NCBI GenBank assembly: GCA_003151375.1
Contig: PLXI01000244.1
Span: 11,036 to 20,437, forward strand
Source of the DNA: Hyphomicrobiales bacterium
GTDB taxonomy: Bacteria; Pseudomonadota; Alphaproteobacteria; Rhizobiales; Aestuariivirgaceae
Direction of reading: 5' to 3'
Length of the DNA: 9,402 bases
Below the pieces are notes generated by a model that saw only the letters and a program-made list of their open reading frames with translations, was not told the DNA's origin and did not search any database. This document shows, piece by piece, positions 1 to 6,368 of this stretch (its first letter is position 1; the number at the start of each line of letters is the position of its first letter). Both the position numbers and the translations under genes were made by a program.

Positions 1-852
1 CATTCCAACTGCTGCCAGTACAGCGCTGACCACCATAAGATTTACCGCACCAAACCTTTTGCGTGAAGTGTCACCGAGAAAGCGCGCCGCTGCCATGCCG
101 GTTTGATAGCAGCCAAAACCAACCGCAGCATAGCTTGCATCAATGGTAAATTTCTGCCGCATCAAAATAGCAGCCCAATCCGAAACTGAACCTTCAATCA
201 TCAATGCCAGAAAGCATAAAGCGCCGAGGCCAATGGTGGCTTTGGTGGGCCAACCGAAATGCGATTCAGAAAGGCCTTTATCAATCGTGGCAGGCAACAA
301 ATTCATACACATGAAAATGTGCAGCACGATAAATAACGCAGTGAAAATGAATGCCTGTGAAAGCGGTCCGACCATTTCAAGCAGCCACGCACCACTAAAT
401 GCACCTATCATTGCGCCAACACTAAAGGCCGCATGAAGGCCCGAGATAATTGGCCTGCCCAAAGCTTTTTCAACCGCCAAGCCATGTGCATTCATGGCAA
501 CATCCATTGTTCCCATGCCCAGTCCCATAGCAAGCCCTCCCGCCATAAATAGCGGCAAGGTTGGCGCAGTCACCGGCCCCAAAAATCCAATGCCAAATAT
601 CAGACCGCCAAAAAGCGTGATGCGCGCGCTGCCGAAACGATTGATCAATGCGCCTGCAAAAGGCATAGAGATGACGGCCCCAACCGCAATCGCCAGCAAG
701 CCCAAACCAAATACCGCTGGCCCCACGCCGAGGCGATCTTTGGCCAAGGGCACATGCGGCACCCATGCCCCAATGATTAACCCAGCCTGAAGAAAAATAC
801 TAAAAACTGCCCAACGGGCGCGTGCGGGAGAAGTACGAGAATCTATTATCAT
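1..852 (-). CDS. YbjJ-like MFS transporter (C-terminus cut by window edge)
   Basis: Inner-membrane major facilitator superfamily transporter of the YbjJ-like group; substrate unknown. The minus strand is open from an ATG at 852 to base 1, giving 284 residues of a family usually near 380-400, so the last third lies outside the window. Hydrophobic helices run from about residue 12 onward. A motif-A-like loop (AGALINRFGSARI) is at 66-78. Residues 117-151 (MDVAMNAHGLAVEKALGRP, then SGLHAAFSVGAMIGA) and 220-232 (EGSVSDWAAILMR), followed by a GF-x11-RFLGD block, are typical of YbjJ relatives. The start is uncertain: no good ribosome binding site precedes 852, and an in-frame GTG lies 30 bases upstream. 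The gene is divergent from the Tet-like transporter, with 56 bases between. Family assignment is firm; function is not. Confidence 0.88.
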   Translation of the reverse strand, partial: MIIDSRTSPARARWAVFSIFLQAGLIIGAWVPHVPLAKDRLGVGPAVFGLGLLAIAVGAVISMPFAGALINRFGSARITLFGGLIFGIGFLGPVTAPTLPLFMAGGLAMGLGMGTMDVAMNAHGLAVEKALGRPIISGLHAAFSVGAMIGAFSGAWLLEMVGPLSQAFIFTALFIVLHIFMCMNLLPATIDKGLSESHFGWPTKATIGLGALCFLALMIEGSVSDWAAILMRQKFTIDASYAAVGFGCYQTGMAAARFLGDTSRKRFGAVNLMVVSAVLAAVGM

Positions 853-871
853 CTGAGGAGTGTTGCAGAAG

Positions 872-882
872 GTGCAATGCAC
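872..882. repeat. Palindrome between divergent MFS genes, possible operator
   Basis: GTGCAATGCAC is a perfect 5+1+5 palindrome in the 56-base gap between the two divergent transporter genes. A looser outer pair GTTGC (862-866) and GCAAC (884-888) flanks it, but its centre is about 2 bases off. The position would suit an operator controlling both genes. No regulator gene is adjacent within the window, so function is inference only. Confidence 0.3.
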
Positions 883-908
883 AGCAACTGCTGCTAAGCC
901 AACCGCAT

Positions 909-2141
909 ATGACAATCGCTCCCACCTCTAAATATGCCATCACTTTTATTTTCATCACAGTGCTGCTTGACATGGTGGGCTTTGGCTTGATCATTCCGGT
1001 TCAGCCAGCGTTGATTTCACAGATAGCCCACACGGACGTGGCTCACGCTGCTCAAATTGGCGGCTTGCTCTATGGCGCATTCTCTTTGGCGCAGTTTCTT
1101 TTTGGCCCAACGTTAGGCAACCTCTCAGACGCATACGGCCGCAGGCCGCTGTTATTGATTGCTGTATTTGGCTTGGGCTGTGACTATCTCATCGTGGCAC
1201 TTGCCCCCAACATCATGTGGCTCTTTGTGGGCCGCATCCTTTCTGGGGTTTGCGGTGCCTCCTATGTCGTCGCCAATGCCTATATTGCCGACGTCACCAA
1301 GCCACAAGACCGCGCCAAGGCATTCGGATTTCTCGGCGCTGCCTTTGGCTTAGGCTTTGTCATTGGCCCTGTGATCGGCGGATTGCTCGGTGCCTTCGGA
1401 CCTCGCGTGCCATTCTTTGCCGCCGCTGCAATTTCGTTGATCAATTTTGTCTACGGCTATTTCATTTTACCAGAAACACTTACCAATGAAAATCGCCGCG
1501 CTTTTAATTGGTCACGCGCCAACCCGTTGGGCGCATTGAAAATCTTCCGCCAATATAAGCAAGTCATGCCGCTGTGTATTTTGCTGGGCCTGTTTTTCTT
1601 TGCAACATCTGTCTATCCCGCCACTTGGCCATTTTGGGCCACAGCGAAATTCGGCTGGGGCTCAGGATTGATTGGTTTAACCTTAGCCGCCTTTGGAACG
1701 GCGATGGCCTTCACACAAGGAGTTCTAACTGGGCCTTTGGTCAAGCGCTTTGGCGAACGAAATTTAGTTTTCGTTGGTTTTGCCGGCGCGATGTTGGCTG
1801 CCATTGCCTTCAGTCTTGCACCAAGCCTGATTTTTGTTTTAGCAATTCTGATCGTCAACGCACCAGAAGGCTTTGTGAACCCGATGGTGTCTGCCATTCT
1901 GTCCAAGGCTGTGCCTGAAAATGCCCAAGGCGAGTTGCAGGGTGGGCTATCTTCGATCATGAACATTGCTTCGATGGCTGGTACGGTTTTCTTCTCACTG
2001 GCCTTTAGTTATTTTATGAGACCTAACCCCTATCTGGTTTCTCCCAGTGCGGGTTTCATAATCGCCGCTGGATTATTTCTGGTGGGGCTGATCTATTTCG
2101 CGTGGCTAACGCGACAGGCAGCACCTAACGAACCAAGATAA
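909..2141 (+). CDS. Tet-like MFS drug/H+ antiporter
   Basis: Twelve-helix inner-membrane efflux transporter of the TCR/Tet (DHA1) group, expected to exchange a drug or metabolite for protons. It is 410 residues, normal for the family. Residues 20-33 (LDMVGFGLIIPVQP) match the TetA helix-1 signature. Motif A (GNLSDAYGRRP) is at 70-80 with Asp74, motif B (GRILSGVCGAS) at 108-118, and a motif-C-like stretch (GFLGAAFGLGFVIGPVIGG) at 140-158. The C-terminal half has SAILSKAVPENAQGELQGG at 328-346, also Tet-like. I chose ATG 909 because similarity starts at the next residues. An in-frame GTG at 822 would add 29 polar residues and run into the divergent gene. No clear ribosome binding site is seen. 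Chromosomal members of this group are common in alphaproteobacteria and need not confer tetracycline resistance. Confidence 0.9.
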   Translation: MTIAPTSKYAITFIFITVLLDMVGFGLIIPVQPALISQIAHTDVAHAAQIGGLLYGAFSLAQFLFGPTLGNLSDAYGRRPLLLIAVFGLGCDYLIVALAPNIMWLFVGRILSGVCGASYVVANAYIADVTKPQDRAKAFGFLGAAFGLGFVIGPVIGGLLGAFGPRVPFFAAAAISLINFVYGYFILPETLTNENRRAFNWSRANPLGALKIFRQYKQVMPLCILLGLFFFATSVYPATWPFWATAKFGWGSGLIGLTLAAFGTAMAFTQGVLTGPLVKRFGERNLVFVGFAGAMLAAIAFSLAPSLIFVLAILIVNAPEGFVNPMVSAILSKAVPENAQGELQGGLSSIMNIASMAGTVFFSLAFSYFMRPNPYLVSPSAGFIIAAGLFLVGLIYFAWLTRQAAPNEPR

Positions 2142-2157
2142 GATCCAGCGCGCAACA

Positions 2158-2180
2158 GCAATTAAGCATTGCAGCTTTTC
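2158..2180 (+). terminator. Weak hairpin with T-rich tail after the Tet-like gene
   Basis: GCAAT (2158-2162) and ATTGC (2168-2172) can pair across a 5-base loop, followed by AGCTTTTC. The stem is only 5 bp, so at best this is a weak or partial terminator, and read-through into fthC is likely. Confidence 0.2.
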
Positions 2181-2195
2181 GTGTCTGATGGCAGC

Positions 2196-2201
2196 AAGGA
2201 G
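2196..2201 (+). promoter_or_regulatory. Ribosome binding site of fthC
   Basis: AAGGAG is a near-perfect Shine-Dalgarno sequence, but it sits only 2 bases before ATG 2204, closer than usual. No downstream in-frame start fits the family N-terminus better, so 2204 is kept. Confidence 0.5.
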
Positions 2202-2203
2202 CC

Positions 2204-2785
2204 ATGACCACTGACACCATTCAGTTAAAGGCAGCATTGCGCGCGCATGCCGTTAATCACCGCACCAGCTTGCATGATAAGCTGGCTGAGATGGCGGCCC
2301 TGCGCCTGCTCAGCCACCCTTTTCCGGTCAAACCTCACCCGGGCTTTTCTTGCGTGTCAGCTTTTCATCCTTACGGCAACGAGATCGATACGCGCCAGCT
2401 TTTGGGCAAGCTGGCAGGCGAAGGCTGGACAACTTGTTTGCCTGTGGTGGTCGCCAAACGCCAGCCATTGATTTTCCGTCGTTGGCTGCCCGGAGAGCCA
2501 ATGGAAATTGGTGTGATGAAAATTGCTGTGCCTCTCGTCAGCGCGCCGGTGGTTGAGCCAGATGTTTTACTCGTGCCCTTGCTAGCCTTTGATAAGGCGG
2601 GCTATCGGCTTGGTTATGGTGGTGGCTTTTATGATGCGACTTTGGCCAAGCTTCGCGCCAAGAAACCCATCATTGCCATCGGTGTTGCCTATACGGACCA
2701 AGAGGTGGCAGATGTGCCGCATGAGGCGCATGATATGAAACTGGATTATATAATGACCGAAAAAGGTATTGTGAAATGCGTTTGA
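2204..2785 (+). CDS. fthC: 5-formyltetrahydrofolate cyclo-ligase
   Basis: Cytosolic enzyme (5-FCL, MTHFS, YgfA family) that uses ATP to convert 5-formyltetrahydrofolate to 5,10-methenyltetrahydrofolate, returning the inhibitory folate to the one-carbon pool. It is 193 residues, the normal length. The signature region is intact: LLVPLLAFDKAGYRLGYGG at 122-140, with the substrate/ATP-site motif GYGGGFYD at 137-144, and the C-terminal VPHEAHDMKLDYIMTEKGI at 171-189. The N-terminal LKAALR-x6-R helix is also typical. The gene is 62 bases downstream of the Tet-like transporter and overlaps the next gene by 10 bases, so the two are probably co-translated. In many proteobacteria this gene follows the 6S RNA gene; there is no room for one here. 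Confidence 0.95.
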   Translation: MTTDTIQLKAALRAHAVNHRTSLHDKLAEMAALRLLSHPFPVKPHPGFSCVSAFHPYGNEIDTRQLLGKLAGEGWTTCLPVVVAKRQPLIFRRWLPGEPMEIGVMKIAVPLVSAPVVEPDVLLVPLLAFDKAGYRLGYGGGFYDATLAKLRAKKPIIAIGVAYTDQEVADVPHEAHDMKLDYIMTEKGIVKCV

Positions 2786-3606
2786 TGTTTCTGGGCGATG
2801 TTGTTGGCCGCTCAGGCCGCGATGCCGTTTACGCACAGCTTCCGATGTTGCGCGAAAAGTTGAAGCCTGATCTCGTTGTGGTAAACGGCGAAAACGCAGC
2901 CCATGGTTTTGGCATAACCGAAGAAATTTATCTGAAACTGCGCGAAGCAGGCGCTGATGTGATAACGCTGGGCAATCATTCTTTCGATCAACGCGAAGCC
3001 CTCATCTTCATTGAACGCGAAAACCGCATGATCCGCCCGCTGAACTGGCCAATGGGTTGCCCGGGCCGTGGCACAGCTATGGTGGAAACTGCCAAAGGCC
3101 AGCGCGTGTTGGTCATCAATGCCATGGGCCGCGTGATGATTGAGCCACAACTCAATGATCCGTTCCCTGCTGTTGACCATGAAATCGAAGCCTGCAAACT
3201 GGGCCGCGATTGTGATGCGATCCTGATCGACATGCATGCCGAAGCCACATCAGAAAAAATGGCCATGGGACATTTCGTTGATAGCCGCGCATCGCTGGTT
3301 GTCGGCACGCATACGCACACACCAACCGCTGATCATCACATCCTAAATGGCGGCACGGCTTATATGAGTGATGCGGGCATGTGCGGCGACTTTGATTCAG
3401 TGATCGGCATGGACAAAACCGAGCCGCTGCAACGTTTTTTACGCAAGCTGCCGATTGAACGCATGAGGCCCGCTGAAGGTGAAGCCACCATCTGCGGTGT
3501 GATCGTTGATACCGATGATAAGACGGGGTTGGCCACCGCAATAGCTCCCATCCGTTTGGGTGGCAGGCTCGAGCAATCTATGCCAGAAACAAACTTTGGT
3601 GTTTGA
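2776..3606 (+). CDS. YmdB-like (TIGR00282) metallophosphoesterase
   Basis: Cytosolic binuclear metal-dependent phosphoesterase of the TIGR00282/YmdB family. Bacillus YmdB hydrolyses 2',3'-cyclic AMP and affects biofilm and RNA turnover; the role in alphaproteobacteria is unclear. It is 276 residues. The expected metal and catalytic residues are visible: Asp8 (GDVVGRSGR), Glu39-Asn40 (NGENAAHG), Asn67-His68 (GNHSFDQ), His154 (DMHAEATSEK), and His179/His181 (GTHTHTPTAD). The closing GTAYMSDAGMCGDFDSVIGM block (193-212) is complete. GNH is followed by SFD where an aromatic W-D is commoner, a conservative change. The start at 2776 has AAAAGG (2761-2766) 9 bases upstream and gives the canonical N-terminus. 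It overlaps fthC by 10 bases and ends 3 bases before the exporter. Confidence 0.93.
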   Translation: MRLMFLGDVVGRSGRDAVYAQLPMLREKLKPDLVVVNGENAAHGFGITEEIYLKLREAGADVITLGNHSFDQREALIFIERENRMIRPLNWPMGCPGRGTAMVETAKGQRVLVINAMGRVMIEPQLNDPFPAVDHEIEACKLGRDCDAILIDMHAEATSEKMAMGHFVDSRASLVVGTHTHTPTADHHILNGGTAYMSDAGMCGDFDSVIGMDKTEPLQRFLRKLPIERMRPAEGEATICGVIVDTDDKTGLATAIAPIRLGGRLEQSMPETNFGV

Positions 3607-3609
3607 TGA

Positions 3610-4878
3610 ATGCCCCTGCCCTTGGTGCCGCATGAAGCAGAAAAAATAACGACAACTGCCGAGTTGAAGGCTTCATTCCACCTGCTCGCCAGCCCGCGCT
3701 TCGGAACCTTTTGGGTGGCGAGTTTCCTATCGAGTATTGGCACTTGGTCGCAATCGGTTGCCGAGCCATGGCTCTTGCTCAGTTTGGGCGCGTCCCCCTT
3801 CATCTTGGGTCTGGACAATTTCGCGACCAATGCCCCCGTCTGGCTCCTCACACTTTTGGGCGGCGTATTGGCAGACACGCGTGACCGCCGCAGCATTATT
3901 ACACTTTTCCAATCTATCCAAATGCTATGCCCATTGGCAATCGCGGCTTTTCTATTCTTTAGCCTGCCCATCAATCCCTACTGGATCATCGGCCTCTCCG
4001 TTATCGTCGGCGTAACAGACGCACTCTCTATGCCGTCCTTCCAGTCCATTGTACCGTCACTGGTCAAGCATGATCAGATCGCTCGCGGCCTTGCGCTCAA
4101 CTCCACCCAAATGAACTTGTCACGCATCTTGGGGCCCGTATTGGCGGGCATTTTGATATCAAGCGTTGGGGCTTTCGCTTGTTTTGCCATCAGTGCTGCA
4201 TCATACATACCTTTTATTGGCGCAGCACTTTTCGCTCTGCCACGATTGGATCCCAAGCAAAGACCCAAGCGCCAACAGCATAGCCTCAGCAAAGATATGA
4301 AGAAGATCGCTGGTTTTCCAGAACTGCGCGTGGCGCTGCTCACTGTCCTGGTAAATAGCGTTCTATGCGGGCCGCTGATTATCTTCAGCCCAATCCTGAT
4401 CAAGGATGTGTTCAGTGGCGAAGTGAGCCATTTCAGCATGGCTGTTGGCGCATTCGGCGCGGGCGGACTTATGGGCGGCTTGGCTTTGCTGGGTGCTGCC
4501 CAAAGTCGCTACCTGCGTCGCTTCAGTTTATGGACTGCTCTGACATATGGCTTGATACTCACCTGTCTCAGTCTCACCAAAATATTTTGGACTGTGCCAC
4601 TTCTCATGGCCATGGCGGGCTTATGCATGGCGGTCTCAAGTATTGCGGCCAATGCGACCATCCAGTCAAAAGTCGAGCCTGAGCTTTTGGGTCAAAGTGC
4701 GAGCCTGTTCGCGCTGGCTACGCGCGGGGGCTTACCACTGGGCAGTCTGATGACCGGTTTTTCCGTTGAGTATATAGGGATTCAAAATGCTTTGCTGGTA
4801 AATGGTATTGCGGCAATAATCCTTCAGTTGCTGATCGCCGCGTGGGACAGAGCAAAAAAGCCGACACAGGCGAACTAA
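3610..4878 (+). CDS. EntS-type MFS exporter (MFS_3 group)
   Basis: Inner-membrane major facilitator of the MFS_3/EntS-like group, which includes enterobactin and macrolide exporters; substrate here unknown. It is 422 residues with about twelve hydrophobic segments. Visible signatures are the first-helix region FWVASFLSSIGTWSQSVAE (34-52), motif A GGVLADTRDRRS (84-95), the SMPSFQSIVPSLV block (140-152), LALNSTQMNLSRILGPVLAG (161-180), and the second-half ANATIQSKVEPELLGQSASL (347-366). The last block reads LLGQ where LRGR is usual. The start lies 3 bases after the phosphoesterase stop, without an obvious Shine-Dalgarno, which points to translational coupling. An ATG at 3606 is out of frame. 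Its TAA overlaps the mocR-type stop on the other strand by 4 bases. Confidence 0.9.
   Translation: MPLPLVPHEAEKITTTAELKASFHLLASPRFGTFWVASFLSSIGTWSQSVAEPWLLLSLGASPFILGLDNFATNAPVWLLTLLGGVLADTRDRRSIITLFQSIQMLCPLAIAAFLFFSLPINPYWIIGLSVIVGVTDALSMPSFQSIVPSLVKHDQIARGLALNSTQMNLSRILGPVLAGILISSVGAFACFAISAASYIPFIGAALFALPRLDPKQRPKRQQHSLSKDMKKIAGFPELRVALLTVLVNSVLCGPLIIFSPILIKDVFSGEVSHFSMAVGAFGAGGLMGGLALLGAAQSRYLRRFSLWTALTYGLILTCLSLTKIFWTVPLLMAMAGLCMAVSSIAANATIQSKVEPELLGQSASLFALATRGGLPLGSLMTGFSVEYIGIQNALLVNGIAAIILQLLIAAWDRAKKPTQAN
4854..4871 (-). terminator. Possible short terminator after the mocR-type gene
   Basis: On the minus strand, just after the TAG stop, GCC (4871-4869) and GGC (4862-4860) can pair across 6 bases and are followed by six T (4859-4854). 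The stem is only 3 bp, although G/C, so it is weak. It lies inside the convergent exporter's coding region. No better terminator for either gene is visible. Confidence 0.25.
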
Positions 4879-6266
4879 GCCACTGGCATAAAATCTTCCG
4901 TCTCGCCGTCTTCAATCACTGTTCTAATTTCTTGAAACGTTTTCGCGGCTTGCCAATTCTGCGATGAATAACCAAAACAAATGCGCACATGATTGGCAGC
5001 AAGGTTTTTGGCTGAAAGATCAAAAGCAGTTCCGGGTGTTATGGCAATATGGCGCTGGCGTAACATTAACGTCAAACGTTTGGCAGAAATTTCATCCGGC
5101 AATTGCAACCAAGCAAATGGCGCGCTCATTTCACAGTTCACATGAAAGCCCTTGAACACCTCCAAAAAGGCCGCACGGCGTTGCGCCAGAACGTGTTGAG
5201 CGCGTGACAGAAATTCATCCGCCTTGCCGGAGTTAATCCAGTAACGCGCCAATTCGCCCATCATCCCAACACTTCGAGGACTCAAACTTCTAAGATGGCG
5301 GTGCAAAATATTTTCCTGCCCTTGTGGTGTTACCACAAAGCCAATCCGTAATCCTGGCGCTATGGATTTGGAAAGACTGGTCACATGCACAACGCGTTCT
5401 GGTGCTAGCGTGTAGAAAGTGGCTGGTTGTGCGCGCGGATTTAACAGCCTGAAAATGTCATCTTCAATAATTGTCACATCATATTTGCGCGCGATGGCAA
5501 CAATCGCGTCGCGCCTTTCACGCCCCATGCTGTGCGTTGTCGGATTTTGTATGGACGGAACCAGGTAAAGCAATCGAGACAACCCAGCCTTTGCTGCTCT
5601 CTCAAATTCTTCTGGCAGCAAACCATCGCTGTCCATGCCCAGGCACAAAGGCTCTACATGTGCTGTCTCAAAGGTGGAGCGCAGCAAGGCATAGTTGATG
5701 GTCTCAGCCATAACTTTTTCACCGGGCTGCGCCAAGGCTTGCAAGATTGTCAACAAAGCGACTTGCGCACCGCCAGTTACAAAAACATTCTGTATGCCTA
5801 CCTCTATGCCGCTGCGCTTCAACCAGTGCTTCGCCATTTCTCTGTGCTGAGGCAAGCCTTCCAGCGGCGTATAATCCAAGAGAGAAAGTTTGTTGGGATT
5901 GCGCATGATTGACTCGAGTGCCAGATCAAACTCGTCACCTGAAATGATCGTTGGCGGCGTGACATGGCTCAAATCAACCAACTCAGCGACATTACCAGCA
6001 TTTGGCGCGAGCGGCTGTGGAACTTCGACGTTACGAATATAACTGCCGCGTCCCACTTCACCCGCTAGTAACCCGCGCAATTCTGCTTCACGGTAAGCCC
6101 GCGTTACGGTTCCGTGCGTCACGCCCAACTTCCATGCCAATTCGCGCTGCGGCGGCAAACGATCACCGCGCGCCAACACACCATTGGCCACATCGCTCGC
6201 CATCGCATCGGCGATAGCCACATATAAAGGCTTGCTACGATCTAATTCCGGTAACCAAATTGTCAT
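4875..6266 (-). CDS. MocR-family GntR/aminotransferase-like transcription regulator
   Basis: DNA-binding regulator with an N-terminal GntR winged helix joined to a fold-type I aminotransferase-like domain that binds pyridoxal phosphate (PLP). It is 463 residues, normal for MocR. The winged helix spans about 12-78, with recognition region LPPQRELAWKLGVTHGTVTRA at 37-57 (Arg41, Thr50, Thr53) and wing RGLLAGEVGRGSYI. In the large domain the PLP residues are Asn241 (QNPTT), Asp269 (IIEDD), Lys300 (SLSKSIAPG, expected Schiff base) and Arg429 (VRICFG, carboxylate binding). Position 272, usually Tyr of the EDDxY motif, is Phe. Start 6266 gives the standard N-terminus; only a weak GGAA lies upstream. 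It is divergent from the DUF1127 gene over a 102-base region with an inverted repeat, suggesting autoregulation. Targets and effector are unknown; the flanking exporter or DUF1127 gene are candidates. Confidence 0.93.
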   Translation of the reverse strand: MTIWLPELDRSKPLYVAIADAMASDVANGVLARGDRLPPQRELAWKLGVTHGTVTRAYREAELRGLLAGEVGRGSYIRNVEVPQPLAPNAGNVAELVDLSHVTPPTIISGDEFDLALESIMRNPNKLSLLDYTPLEGLPQHREMAKHWLKRSGIEVGIQNVFVTGGAQVALLTILQALAQPGEKVMAETINYALLRSTFETAHVEPLCLGMDSDGLLPEEFERAAKAGLSRLLYLVPSIQNPTTHSMGRERRDAIVAIARKYDVTIIEDDIFRLLNPRAQPATFYTLAPERVVHVTSLSKSIAPGLRIGFVVTPQGQENILHRHLRSLSPRSVGMMGELARYWINSGKADEFLSRAQHVLAQRRAAFLEVFKGFHVNCEMSAPFAWLQLPDEISAKRLTLMLRQRHIAITPGTAFDLSAKNLAANHVRICFGYSSQNWQAAKTFQEIRTVIEDGETEDFMPVA

Positions 6267-6268
6267 GG

Positions 6269-6308
6269 ATACAATGTTCCGTTTGTCTCGTTACGCGGAT
6301 CATTGTAT
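6269..6308. repeat. Inverted repeat flanking the mocR-type promoter start, likely operator
   Basis: ATACAATG (6269-6276) and CATTGTAT (6301-6308) are perfect 8-bp inverted copies, with centres 32 bp apart, about three helical turns. The right arm contains the proposed -10 of the mocR-type gene, and the left arm lies about 20 bases into its leader, just before the start codon. This is where an autorepressor would bind. MocR proteins bind paired sites at their own promoters, so this is the best candidate operator. The repeat is seen; binding is inferred. Confidence 0.5.
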
Positions 6309-6330
6309 AGGTACATCATCTTGAAATCAA
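6302..6330 (-). promoter_or_regulatory. Sigma70-like promoter of the mocR-type gene
   Basis: On the minus strand, -35 TTGATT (6330-6325) and -10 TACAAT (6307-6302) are separated by exactly 17 bases. Transcription would start near 6295, leaving a leader of about 28 bases to ATG 6266. The -10 is embedded in the CATTGTAT arm of the inverted repeat. Confidence 0.55.
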
Positions 6331-6344
6331 CGAAATAAAATAGA

Positions 6345-6368
6345 TGCAATCGATACAAAGGTGCAATC
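6345..6368. repeat. Direct repeats just upstream of the DUF1127 gene
   Basis: TGCAATC occurs twice (6345-6351 and 6362-6368), 17 bp apart. Between them GATACAAAG (6352-6360) is a one-mismatch direct copy of GATACAATG at 6268-6276, 84 bp away. The second TGCAATC directly abuts the ATG, and AAAGG (6357-6361) doubles as the Shine-Dalgarno. This may be a second regulator site controlling the DUF1127 gene, or coincidence. Confidence 0.35.

Noticed and set aside
470..766. Minus-strand open frame of 98 codons
   Set aside because: It lies within the YbjJ-like gene, which is read in another minus-strand frame open from 852 to 1 with clear family motifs.
822..908. GTG start at 822 for the Tet-like transporter, adding 29 residues
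   Set aside because: The added residues are polar and Cys-rich with no family similarity, would overlap the divergent MFS start, and the family N-terminus begins just after ATG 909.
2812..3237. Minus-strand open frame of 141 codons opposite the YmdB-like gene
   Set aside because: Shadow of a gene with all catalytic residues intact; the His-rich composition follows from the sense codons.
3360..3974. Minus-strand open frame of 204 codons across the phosphoesterase/exporter junction
   Set aside because: It spans two well-supported plus-strand genes, has no recognisable motif, and is explained as an antisense shadow.
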